Positions 1 through 5,891 of a stretch of DNA of 11,982 nucleotides are shown here, in pieces. Position 1 is the stretch's first letter; each line of letters begins with the position of its first letter. Under the pieces are notes generated by a model. That model searched no databases. It was not told where the DNA came from and saw only the letters and a list, made by a program, of their open reading frames with translations. The position numbers and the translations under genes were made by a program. This DNA is from Rhizobacter sp. (GTDB lineage: Bacteria > Pseudomonadota > Gammaproteobacteria > Burkholderiales > Burkholderiaceae_C), in assembly GCA_014380155.1 (NCBI GenBank), contig JACMKJ010000227.1:1-11982 (forward strand). The letters are read 5' to 3'.

Positions 1-365
1 ATTTGCGCGAGGATCAGCGCGGCAAAGATGCCGCAGGGCCCGAAGCCGACGACCAGCGGGCGCGGTGTGTCGCTCGCCGCAAAGTCGGCCGGCGCATGGC
101 CGACGAAGTGGTAACTCGTGTCGGGCGTCGCGCGAATGTGGTGGTCACCGGCAAAACGCTGCAACACCGCCGCTTCGTCGTCGACCTCGCAATCGAGCGT
201 GTAGATCAGCACCACCGCGCTCTTCTTCCGCGCGTCGTAGCTGCGCTTGAAGACGGTGAACGACTTCAGTTGGGCATCGGGCAGCCCCAGCCGCTTGAGG
301 ATGGCGGGGCGCAGTTCGTCGTCGGTGTGGTTCAGCGGCAGGCGCAGTTCGGTGATTCGCAGCAT
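1..365 (-). CDS. FAD-dependent dehydrogenase (COG2509 type), N-terminal part, runs off window
   Basis: Reading the minus strand from the ATG at 365 gives an open frame that begins MLRITELRLPLNH and continues to the window edge (121 codons seen). Residues 1 to about 75 form a basic, mixed alpha/beta segment. It is followed near residue 105 by VVGFGPCGIFAAL, a GxGPxG dinucleotide-binding (Rossmann) motif that should bind FAD. This layout, a small N-terminal domain before the FAD motif, is typical of the uncharacterised FAD-dependent dehydrogenases of COG2509; their substrate is not known. The gene starts 35 bases after the stop of the ceramidase-like gene on the same strand, so the two may be co-transcribed. 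No strong Shine-Dalgarno is visible before the ATG. The C-terminal end lies outside the window, so completeness cannot be judged. Confidence 0.8.
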   Translation of the reverse strand, partial: MLRITELRLPLNHTDDELRPAILKRLGLPDAQLKSFTVFKRSYDARKKSAVVLIYTLDCEVDDEAAVLQRFAGDHHIRATPDTSYHFVGHAPADFAASDTPRPLVVGFGPCGIFAALILAQ

Positions 366-400
366 GGCCGCTATTTTCGGTGCCAACCCGCCGGGTTGCC

Positions 401-2998
401 CTAGCGGTACTCGAAGACGCCGAAGGTCGGCGCGCCGGGTTGGGCCACCGGCGCCCAGGTTCCGGCCACCAGCTCGAACTGGACGGCCGCAAGGTCCACG
501 GTCCGTGGGGTCGACTTGAGGCTGCTCCACGTGACCCCATTCGCACTCACCTCCCAGTGGATCCAGTCGGACGGGGCGTCGTGCCGGATGCGCAGGAAGC
601 GGTGTGAAGAGGCATTGAACGGGGCGAGCGGGAAGTAGCTCGCCGAGCCCGCCAAGACGATGTCGGCGCGCAGCACCCCGGCCTGCACATTGAAGCGGTA
701 CGCGTTGTTCCCGTTCGCGACCACGGAGCCCAGCATTTCGGTCCCGGTAGGGCCCGGCGGCACCACTACTTCAAAGATGGCCTGCCTGCCGACAAAGTTG
801 TAGGCGTCTCGGGTGCTGAACCCGTTGTAGTGAAGGCCCGCCACGTTCACCCGCGGCGATATCCGCAAGCGCCCGTTGCCCTTGGCCACGACGATGACCC
901 GATCCGTGAGAGGCGCGTTCGTTGGGCCGGCGCTCAGCACCGTCTCGTTCCAGCGGGGTGATTCGTCAACGGAGGCATCGAATGTCTCGATGAAGGCGGA
1001 CGACTGCGCGGCCGCGTATCCCGTGTCGAGGATCGCATCGTCCACAACCGCGACGCGAGGCGATGCGATGGGCGAATAGGTGCCCGCGATGATCTCGGCA
1101 CGCACCGCTGACAACACGAACGACAAATCTCGCGGTCGAGACGTCAGGGTCGCCCACAAGACGGCGTTGGGGCTGCTTTCCCACAGCATCAGGTTTCTGA
1201 TCGCATCGTGGCGGATGCGCAGGTAGCGGTTCGCGGCAGGGTCAAACGAACCGAGCTGCGTGTAGGTGGGCACTCCGTTGACGATGGCGTCTGCGCGCAA
1301 GCGGCCATCCTGGATGTTGAAGCGGTAGAGGTTCGCGCTGTCTCTGCCCACGGAGATCACCAGTTCAGCGGTGGGCTTGGCCGGAGCGGGCAGCGGATCG
1401 GGCGGCAGGCTGGGTGCCTGCACGACCCGCACGCCGAAAAGACGCCCCGTGAAGTCGTGGCTGTGCGTCGAGACCACGCCGTTGTAGTGCAACCCGTAGA
1501 CCCCGCCGACGGGCGTGATGCTCAAGCTGCCGAGGTTTTCCTGCACCTGAACGGAAGGGTGGTACGGCGACACCCCGTTCACCGCGCTCAAGGTGCCGAC
1601 CACCCAGACGTCGGGGTCGCGCGCGTTGTCACCAAAACGATCCACCAGGCGCCCGCGGTTGGCCTGGAACTGCTCGTCCTGCCAGTTGCCCACCGGGAGG
1701 TATCGCAGGCAGAAAGAGAAGCAGCCTTCGTAGCTCGATGGCGACCACCCGCAGGCGGCCCGGTCCGACTCGATCATTCTGCGGGTGGGCACATAGCCCG
1801 GGATGTCGTTCGAGTAGCCCGCCAAGGTGAGGTTGCGGGCGGTGGGCCAACGGCTCCGGACCGCCTGCCGCTGCTCCGACACCACCTCGCCGGCAACGGC
1901 GGCGAGCGTCCAGCTCGACTTCAACGAGGGGTCCGACCCGATGCGGACAACCTGCGCGCCGATCTCGAGCGCGGTTCGGCCATCGTGGGCCCAGGTCGTG
2001 GTCGAGGGAGACAAGGGCAGGCTGGCCAAGGTGATCTCCGAGGCGATGGGCCCCGACAACACGCTCCCGGGGGCCTGGTGCAAACGGAAGATCTCGTCGG
2101 CAAGGGTGGTGCCCGTCTGGAGGGCCGCCTCGTCGGCGTGGACACCCAACTGCCTTGTCACCGGGTTGAGGTCACCGGCAAACCCCTGCAGGAAAAGCAC
2201 CGTCGGCTTGCCTTGCGCCGGCTGTGTCGGAACGATCAAGCCTTCCAGCGCATCACGCATGGCGCCCACAAAATCTGCCGAGACCACGCCGGCTGCGTCG
2301 TACATGGTCACGGTGTGGCATGCCGTCGAGGCCATGATGGCCAGCACGCTCCCGTCCGGCCGGCGCACGGTCAAGGTGTCCAGGCGTTGAGGCGAAGGAA
2401 CCGTCTGACCGGCCTTTCCGTCGTCTCGACGGTAGGCCGCGATGCGGCTGGTGCCCGTGCGGTACTCCAGCGTCGCATCCTGCAAATTGGCGAGCGACGC
2501 CTGCGCCGCGGCAATCGCTCGGACCGTCACCCCCTTCAGATATTTTTCGGAGGGGACGGGTTCGTTCAGAGGCCCGCGTTTCAGACTCACGACCGAAGGC
2601 GCGTTGTGCGTATGGCTGGCATTGATGAGGATGTGTCTGGCCTCGATCTTGGAATTGAGCTTCGTGATGCCATCCTTGATGCCTTTGGTGAGAGCGGCAT
2701 CGAGCATCAGCACGTCCAAGGTCAGGAAGACTTGGTAAGGCTCCGAATCGCCCTTCAGCTTCACGGTCAACGCCCGCGCGAGCAGCGGCGAATGGATCGC
2801 GTTGACCTGCGCGCCGTTACCGCCCGAGGTGACCACCAGGTCGGTACCGGTATCGATCGTGTCTGTACCGCAGGAACTGCCGATGCAAGGCGTTATGGAC
2901 GCCGTGCCAACGCCGGCGCTGTACTGAGCCTGGGCCGGCAGCAACGCGCCGAGCACCGCGAATGCAACGAGGTACTTCCAAAGGGTGGGCAAGGTCAT
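401..2998 (-). CDS. Secreted neutral/alkaline ceramidase-like hydrolase with two C-terminal repeat modules
   Basis: About 865 residues. The ATG at 2998 is preferred over the GTG at 3001 because AGGAGG sits 6 bases before the ATG but only 3 before the GTG. Residues are numbered here from the GTG. A signal peptide ends near AQAQ (residue 26), so the protein should be exported. Residues 27 to about 485 match the neutral ceramidase family: SHTHNAP (129-135), ACHTVTM (228-233), SADFVGAM (241-248), QGFAGDLNP (272-280), GE (371-372) and GYSNDIPGYVPT (395-406). These supply the histidines, Glu372 and Tyr396 expected to hold zinc. The position where characterised ceramidases, as I recall them, have the catalytic serine appears to be Asn279, so ceramide hydrolysis is not assured. 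Residues about 493-655 and 709-865 are two related beta-rich modules, perhaps lectin-like. The substrate is unknown. Much longer than a bare catalytic domain because of these modules. Confidence 0.75.
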   Translation of the reverse strand: MTLPTLWKYLVAFAVLGALLPAQAQYSAGVGTASITPCIGSSCGTDTIDTGTDLVVTSGGNGAQVNAIHSPLLARALTVKLKGDSEPYQVFLTLDVLMLDAALTKGIKDGITKLNSKIEARHILINASHTHNAPSVVSLKRGPLNEPVPSEKYLKGVTVRAIAAAQASLANLQDATLEYRTGTSRIAAYRRDDGKAGQTVPSPQRLDTLTVRRPDGSVLAIMASTACHTVTMYDAAGVVSADFVGAMRDALEGLIVPTQPAQGKPTVLFLQGFAGDLNPVTRQLGVHADEAALQTGTTLADEIFRLHQAPGSVLSGPIASEITLASLPLSPSTTTWAHDGRTALEIGAQVVRIGSDPSLKSSWTLAAVAGEVVSEQRQAVRSRWPTARNLTLAGYSNDIPGYVPTRRMIESDRAACGWSPSSYEGCFSFCLRYLPVGNWQDEQFQANRGRLVDRFGDNARDPDVWVVGTLSAVNGVSPYHPSVQVQENLGSLSITPVGGVYGLHYNGVVSTHSHDFTGRLFGVRVVQAPSLPPDPLPAPAKPTAELVISVGRDSANLYRFNIQDGRLRADAIVNGVPTYTQLGSFDPAANRYLRIRHDAIRNLMLWESSPNAVLWATLTSRPRDLSFVLSAVRAEIIAGTYSPIASPRVAVVDDAILDTGYAAAQSSAFIETFDASVDESPRWNETVLSAGPTNAPLTDRVIVVAKGNGRLRISPRVNVAGLHYNGFSTRDAYNFVGRQAIFEVVVPPGPTGTEMLGSVVANGNNAYRFNVQAGVLRADIVLAGSASYFPLAPFNASSHRFLRIRHDAPSDWIHWEVSANGVTWSSLKSTPRTVDLAAVQFELVAGTWAPVAQPGAPTFGVFEYR
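404..1525 (-). repeat. Two related C-terminal protein modules in the ceramidase-like gene
   Basis: The C-terminal half encodes the same module twice: residues about 493-655 (bases 1037-1525) and 709-865 (bases 404-877). Shared landmarks in order are GLHYNG, DFTGR / NFVGR, YRFNIQDGRLRAD / YRFNVQAGVLRAD, RYLRIRHDA / RFLRIRHDA, WESSPNAVLWATL / WEVSANGVTWSSL, and AGTYSP / AGTWAP. The pattern resembles concanavalin-A-like beta-sandwich domains that bind sugars or surfaces. That family assignment is inferred from pattern only. The spacer between the modules (about residues 656-708) contains an acidic FDASVDESPRW stretch. Confidence 0.7.
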
Positions 2999-3004
2999 CA
3001 CGGT

Positions 3005-3010
3005 CCTCCT
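3005..3010 (-). promoter_or_regulatory. Shine-Dalgarno AGGAGG deciding the start of the ceramidase-like gene
   Basis: The minus strand reads AGGAGG-ACC-GTG-ATG. The spacing of 6 bases to the ATG at 2998 is normal, while 3 bases to the GTG at 3001 is too short. The ATG is therefore the likely start. Confidence 0.75.
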
Positions 3011-3050
3011 GAATGATCTTGCGGCGCATCATGAGGCATATCCACACGCA

Positions 3051-3074
3051 AAAAAAGCCGCCCGAGGGCGGCTT
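3051..3074 (-). terminator. Rho-independent terminator of the DUF4148 gene
   Basis: On the minus strand AAGCCGCC pairs with GGCGGCTT across a 4-base loop and is followed directly by a run of seven T in all (two of them in the stem). It lies about 20 bases after the stop of the DUF4148 gene and before the ceramidase-like gene. It should therefore separate the two transcripts, and the downstream gene would need a promoter in the short space between (about 3000-3050) or read-through. Confidence 0.85.
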
Positions 3075-3094
3075 CTTCGCGGGGTGCGGCCCGT

Positions 3095-3517
3095 TCAGTG
3101 ACCGGCTTGCACGCGGGGCGCGCGGGTGGCGGCAATCGCTTCATTGCGCACTTCGTCGCGGGTGCGCACCGAAGCGAGGTTACGGTCGTTGATCGCGTCG
3201 AGGTCGAGTGCGCGCGTCAGGCTTCCATCGCCGCGTGCCTTCAGCACCTCGGCGCGCACTTCAGAGCGGGTCAAGGCGCTTGCCGAGCTTTTGTTCGGCT
3301 TCGTAAACAGGCCAGCCACATCGGCTTCGGTCGGCGAAACCAGTTCACCCGCAGCACGGGCGCGCAGCACCTCGTTGCGGACTGCCGCGCGGGTGGTGGT
3401 CGCACTGGCAGCGGGTTGCGAACCGCCGAAGTGCTGCAACTCGAGTTCTGTCTGGGCAAAAGCGGCAGAACCGATGAGGGAGATGACGGCGGCGGTAATG
3501 ACTTGCTTGGTGTTCAT
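3095..3517 (-). CDS. Small secreted DUF4148-type protein
   Basis: 140 residues with a clear signal peptide (MNTKQVITAAVISLIGSAAF, cleaved after about residue 21). The mature part carries three copies of a short motif: TRAAVRNEVLRARAAGEL (42-59), TRSEVRAEVLKARGDGSL (83-100) and a diverged TRDEVRNEAIAATRAPR (119-135). The TRxEVRxEVLxAR pattern is the hallmark of DUF4148 proteins, which are common and often multi-copy in Burkholderiales; their function is unknown. The helices are charged and regular, so a periplasmic role is likely but unproven. AGGAAA lies 5 bases before the ATG. The gene has its own terminator just downstream and is divergent from the LysR gene, which may regulate it. Confidence 0.85.
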   Translation of the reverse strand: MNTKQVITAAVISLIGSAAFAQTELELQHFGGSQPAASATTTRAAVRNEVLRARAAGELVSPTEADVAGLFTKPNKSSASALTRSEVRAEVLKARGDGSLTRALDLDAINDRNLASVRTRDEVRNEAIAATRAPRVQAGH

Positions 3518-3654
3518 GATGATTTCCTAGGGTTCAAAACAGGTGGATGACGATTCCGGGCAGGGCGGCCTTGTTGGTTTGGGATGCCGTCTTGTCCAGC
3601 CTCGGTGAGTCGCTTGGTTTGGGTTCGGCTCATCGATGGGGTGAACTGTAGGCA

Positions 3655-3684
3655 TTGCCAAAGCATCAATAAATACCCTATGCT
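3655..3684 (+). promoter_or_regulatory. Candidate promoter of the LysR gene
   Basis: TTGCCA (3655-3660) and TATGCT (3679-3684) are spaced by 18 bases and fit a sigma-70 promoter with five of six and four of six consensus bases. Transcription would begin near 3691, about 37 bases before the ATG. This is a pattern match only. Confidence 0.4.
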
Positions 3685-3685
3685 T
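3661..3685. promoter_or_regulatory. Inverted repeat AAGCAT-N13-ATGCTT, candidate LysR operator
   Basis: Two perfect 6-base arms (3661-3666 and 3680-3685) are separated by 13 bases and overlap the candidate promoter. LysR regulators usually bind interrupted palindromes upstream of a divergent gene and repress their own promoter, so this is a reasonable operator candidate. A second looser dyad, CAAT-N5-ATTG, follows at 3686-3698. Confidence 0.4.
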
Positions 3686-3727
3686 CAATTGCGCATTGCG
3701 TAAATAGAAACAATAGAGGTGTAAGAC

Positions 3728-4717
3728 ATGGACCGACTCCATTCCATGCGGGTGTTTTCCCGGGTGATCGAAGAGGGCAGCTTCGCCGGCGCGGCCCGTC
3801 AGCTGAACCTGTCGGCGGCGGTGGTGACCCGCCTGGTGGCCGACCTGGAAGAGCACCTGGGCGCCCGCCTGATCAACCGCACCACACGCCGCCTGGCGCT
3901 CACCGACACCGGCGAGCTCTACCTCGAACGGGTGCGGCAGATCCTCACCGAGGTGGAAGAAGCCGAGGCCCTGGCCAGCGCCGCCACCTCGGAGCCGCGC
4001 GGCCACCTGCGGGTGCTGGCACCGCCTGCGTTTGCAGTGCACCAGATCGCCAAGCACTTGCCGCATTTCCGCAAGCTCTACCCGCGTGTGACGCTCGAGC
4101 TGGCCGCGCCGGGGCCGGTGGAAACGGTGGACGAAAACTTCGACGTCAGCATCATCCAGGTCGGCCGCCAGCCGCTGGACGGTGACTTCGTGGCCCGCCT
4201 GCTCGCACGCTCGGAAGTCATCACCTGCGCATCACCCGAATACCTCGACCGCATGGGCCGCCCGCAGCACCCGAACGAGTTGCCGCAGCACGAGGCGATG
4301 CTGCCCAGCTTCACGCGCGAGATCACCTTTCACCGCGGCGAGTGGGGCGACGACGAACCCTCCGGTGACTCGGTGACCCTGGTGCCGGCCAAACCGGCGC
4401 TGAGCACCATCCACAGCGACACCATGTACGCCGCCGCGCTGGCCGGCATGGGCATTTCGGGGCTGCCGTCTTACGTGGTCGAAGACGCTCTGCTGGAGCA
4501 CGCGCTGGAGCGTGTGTTGCCCGAGTGGCGTGTGCTGACGCTGCGCCTGTACGCGGCCATGCCCACACGCAAGTACGTGCCGGCGCGCACGCGGGCCTTC
4601 ATCGACTTTCTGGTGCAGACCTTTGGCGGCGCCGAACACGACCCCTGGCTGCAGGCGGCCGGCTGCGAAACACCCCGCCACAACCTCGCGGCGATCGACA
4701 AGCCGGTGCTGCAGTAG
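3728..4717 (+). CDS. LysR-family transcriptional regulator
   Basis: 329 residues, a normal LysR length plus a slightly long C-terminal tail. Residues 1-60 form the winged helix-turn-helix DNA-binding domain (GSFAGAARQLNLSAAVVTRLVADLE region, then LGARLINRTTRRLALTDTG), followed by a linker helix to about residue 85. Residues about 91-300 are the periplasmic-binding-protein-like effector domain (RGHLRVLAPPAF start, FDVSIIQVGR near 138-147). The pattern resembles the large subgroup whose members often control a divergent gene. GAGGT about 8 bases before the ATG serves as the ribosome binding site. The gene is divergent from the DUF4148 gene and ends 6 bases from the convergent amgK stop, leaving no room for a separate terminator. 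The effector and targets cannot be told from sequence. Confidence 0.9.
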   Translation: MDRLHSMRVFSRVIEEGSFAGAARQLNLSAAVVTRLVADLEEHLGARLINRTTRRLALTDTGELYLERVRQILTEVEEAEALASAATSEPRGHLRVLAPPAFAVHQIAKHLPHFRKLYPRVTLELAAPGPVETVDENFDVSIIQVGRQPLDGDFVARLLARSEVITCASPEYLDRMGRPQHPNELPQHEAMLPSFTREITFHRGEWGDDEPSGDSVTLVPAKPALSTIHSDTMYAAALAGMGISGLPSYVVEDALLEHALERVLPEWRVLTLRLYAAMPTRKYVPARTRAFIDFLVQTFGGAEHDPWLQAAGCETPRHNLAAIDKPVLQ

Positions 4718-4723
4718 GGGCGG

Positions 4724-5800
4724 TCAGTAGAAGACGTCGTGCCGCGTTGCACCCATCAGCGGCTCGAGCAGGTGGGCCAGTGGCCCGAGGCCGTTGTAGC
4801 GCGTGGCCACCTTGTGGGCGTAGGCAAAAAATCGCGGCAGGTCTTCGGTGTATTTGGGCTTGCCGTCGCGGTGCTTCAAGCGGCAGAAGATGCCCAGCAC
4901 CTTGAGGTGGCGCTGCAGGCCCATCCATTCGAGCTGCTTCCAGAACTCGCCGAAGTCGTCGCTCAAGGGCAGGCCGGCCTGGCGGGCCTGCTGCCAGTAG
5001 CGCACGGCCCAGTCGATCTCTTGCGGCTCTTCCCACGAGATGAAGGCGTCGCGCAGCATGCTGGCCACGTCGTAGCTGATGGGGCCACGTACCGCGTCTT
5101 GAAAGTCGAGGATGCCGGGGTTGCCCTCTTCGGCCGGGCGGACCATCAGGTTGCGCGGCATGTAGTCGCGGTGCACTGCGACCGTGGGTTGCGCCAGCGC
5201 GCTGGCGACCAGCAGGTCGCAGACCTTTTGCCATTTGGCCTGTTGGTCAGCGGTCCAGGTGACGCCGTGTTCGCGCGCCACACACCAGTCGGGAAACAGC
5301 GCCAGCTCTCGGCGCAGCAGCGCGTCGTCATAGGCCGGCAGCTGGCTGGCGTCGGCGCGGGTCTGCCATTGCACGAGGGCGCTGGTGGCGTCGCGCATCA
5401 AGCCAGCGATGCGGGGCTCGTCGCCCTGGGCCTTGGCTTCTTGCAAGGCCTGGAGATACAGCTCGGAGCCGAGGTCGCTCAGCAGCAAGAAGCCGTGCTG
5501 CTCGTCTTGCTCCAGCACACGCGGTGCGTTGAGGCCGGCCTGCTGGAACATCGTGGCCAGGGCCACGAATGGGCGCACGTCTTCTTGCGGCGGCGGCGCG
5601 TCCATCACGATGAACGAGCGGCCGGCCGCGCCATCGACGCGGAAGTAGCGGCGAAAGCTCGCGTCGGCGCTGGCCGCACGCAGGCTCGCGGCGTCGAGCG
5701 TGTGGCGCGTGGCCACGCCTCCCATCCACCGCGTGAACAGCTCGCGGCGCGCCTCGTCGGGCCAGGCGATGGGGGTCGAATCAGCAGTCGGTGTGGGCAT
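4724..5800 (-). CDS. amgK: N-acetylmuramate/N-acetylglucosamine anomeric kinase AmgK
   Basis: About 358 residues from the ATG at 5800; an in-frame TTG two codons upstream is less likely. AmgK phosphorylates cytoplasmic MurNAc (and GlcNAc) at C1. MurU then makes UDP-MurNAc in the peptidoglycan recycling shortcut that bypasses de novo synthesis and can lower fosfomycin sensitivity. The sequence shows the aminoglycoside-phosphotransferase fold: ASFRRYFRV near residue 47, the catalytic loop VHRDYMPRNLM (about 209-219, with His, Asp and Asn) and the metal-binding ILDFQDAVRG (about 230-239). The adjacent divergent lptD matches the amgK-murU/lptD arrangement known in Pseudomonas, which supports the name. 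No murU follows; the convergent LysR gene lies there instead. No good Shine-Dalgarno is seen before the start. Role is known for the family, inferred here. Confidence 0.88.
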   Translation of the reverse strand: MPTPTADSTPIAWPDEARRELFTRWMGGVATRHTLDAASLRAASADASFRRYFRVDGAAGRSFIVMDAPPPQEDVRPFVALATMFQQAGLNAPRVLEQDEQHGFLLLSDLGSELYLQALQEAKAQGDEPRIAGLMRDATSALVQWQTRADASQLPAYDDALLRRELALFPDWCVAREHGVTWTADQQAKWQKVCDLLVASALAQPTVAVHRDYMPRNLMVRPAEEGNPGILDFQDAVRGPISYDVASMLRDAFISWEEPQEIDWAVRYWQQARQAGLPLSDDFGEFWKQLEWMGLQRHLKVLGIFCRLKHRDGKPKYTEDLPRFFAYAHKVATRYNGLGPLAHLLEPLMGATRHDVFY

Positions 5801-5891
5801 GGGCAAGCGCAGGGCAAGAGAGGGAATTGAAGGCTGTGAGCAGGCCGCCCTCGTTGATAATCGATTCTACAAATCGCCTCGGGCCGGCCAC
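5801..5891. promoter_or_regulatory. Divergent amgK/lptD intergenic region
   Basis: These 91 bases must hold promoters for amgK (minus) and the lptD-surA-rsmA operon (plus). An AT-rich island at about 5851-5873 contains GATAAT (5856-5861) on the plus strand, TAGAAT (5864-5869) on the minus strand and the palindrome AATCGATT (5859-5866). Either hexamer could be a -10 box, but no matching -35 box at the right distance was found. Confidence 0.35.

Larger units (their letters stand above)
3518..3727. promoter_or_regulatory. Divergent intergenic region between DUF4148 and LysR genes
   Basis: This 210-base region must hold promoters for both genes. The LysR-proximal half is AT-richer than its surroundings. 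It contains an inverted repeat (3661-3685), a candidate plus-strand promoter (3655-3684) and, nearer DUF4148, two copies of TTGGTTTGGG at 3574-3583 and 3614-3623. I could not pick a convincing promoter for the DUF4148 gene. Confidence 0.6.

Noticed and set aside
1208..3016. A 602-codon open frame on the plus strand
   Set aside because: It is antisense to the ceramidase-like gene, has low-complexity basic composition, and shows no family motif.
4739..5830. A 363-codon open frame on the plus strand
   Set aside because: It is antisense to amgK, which has catalytic motifs. No motif or ribosome site supports the plus frame.
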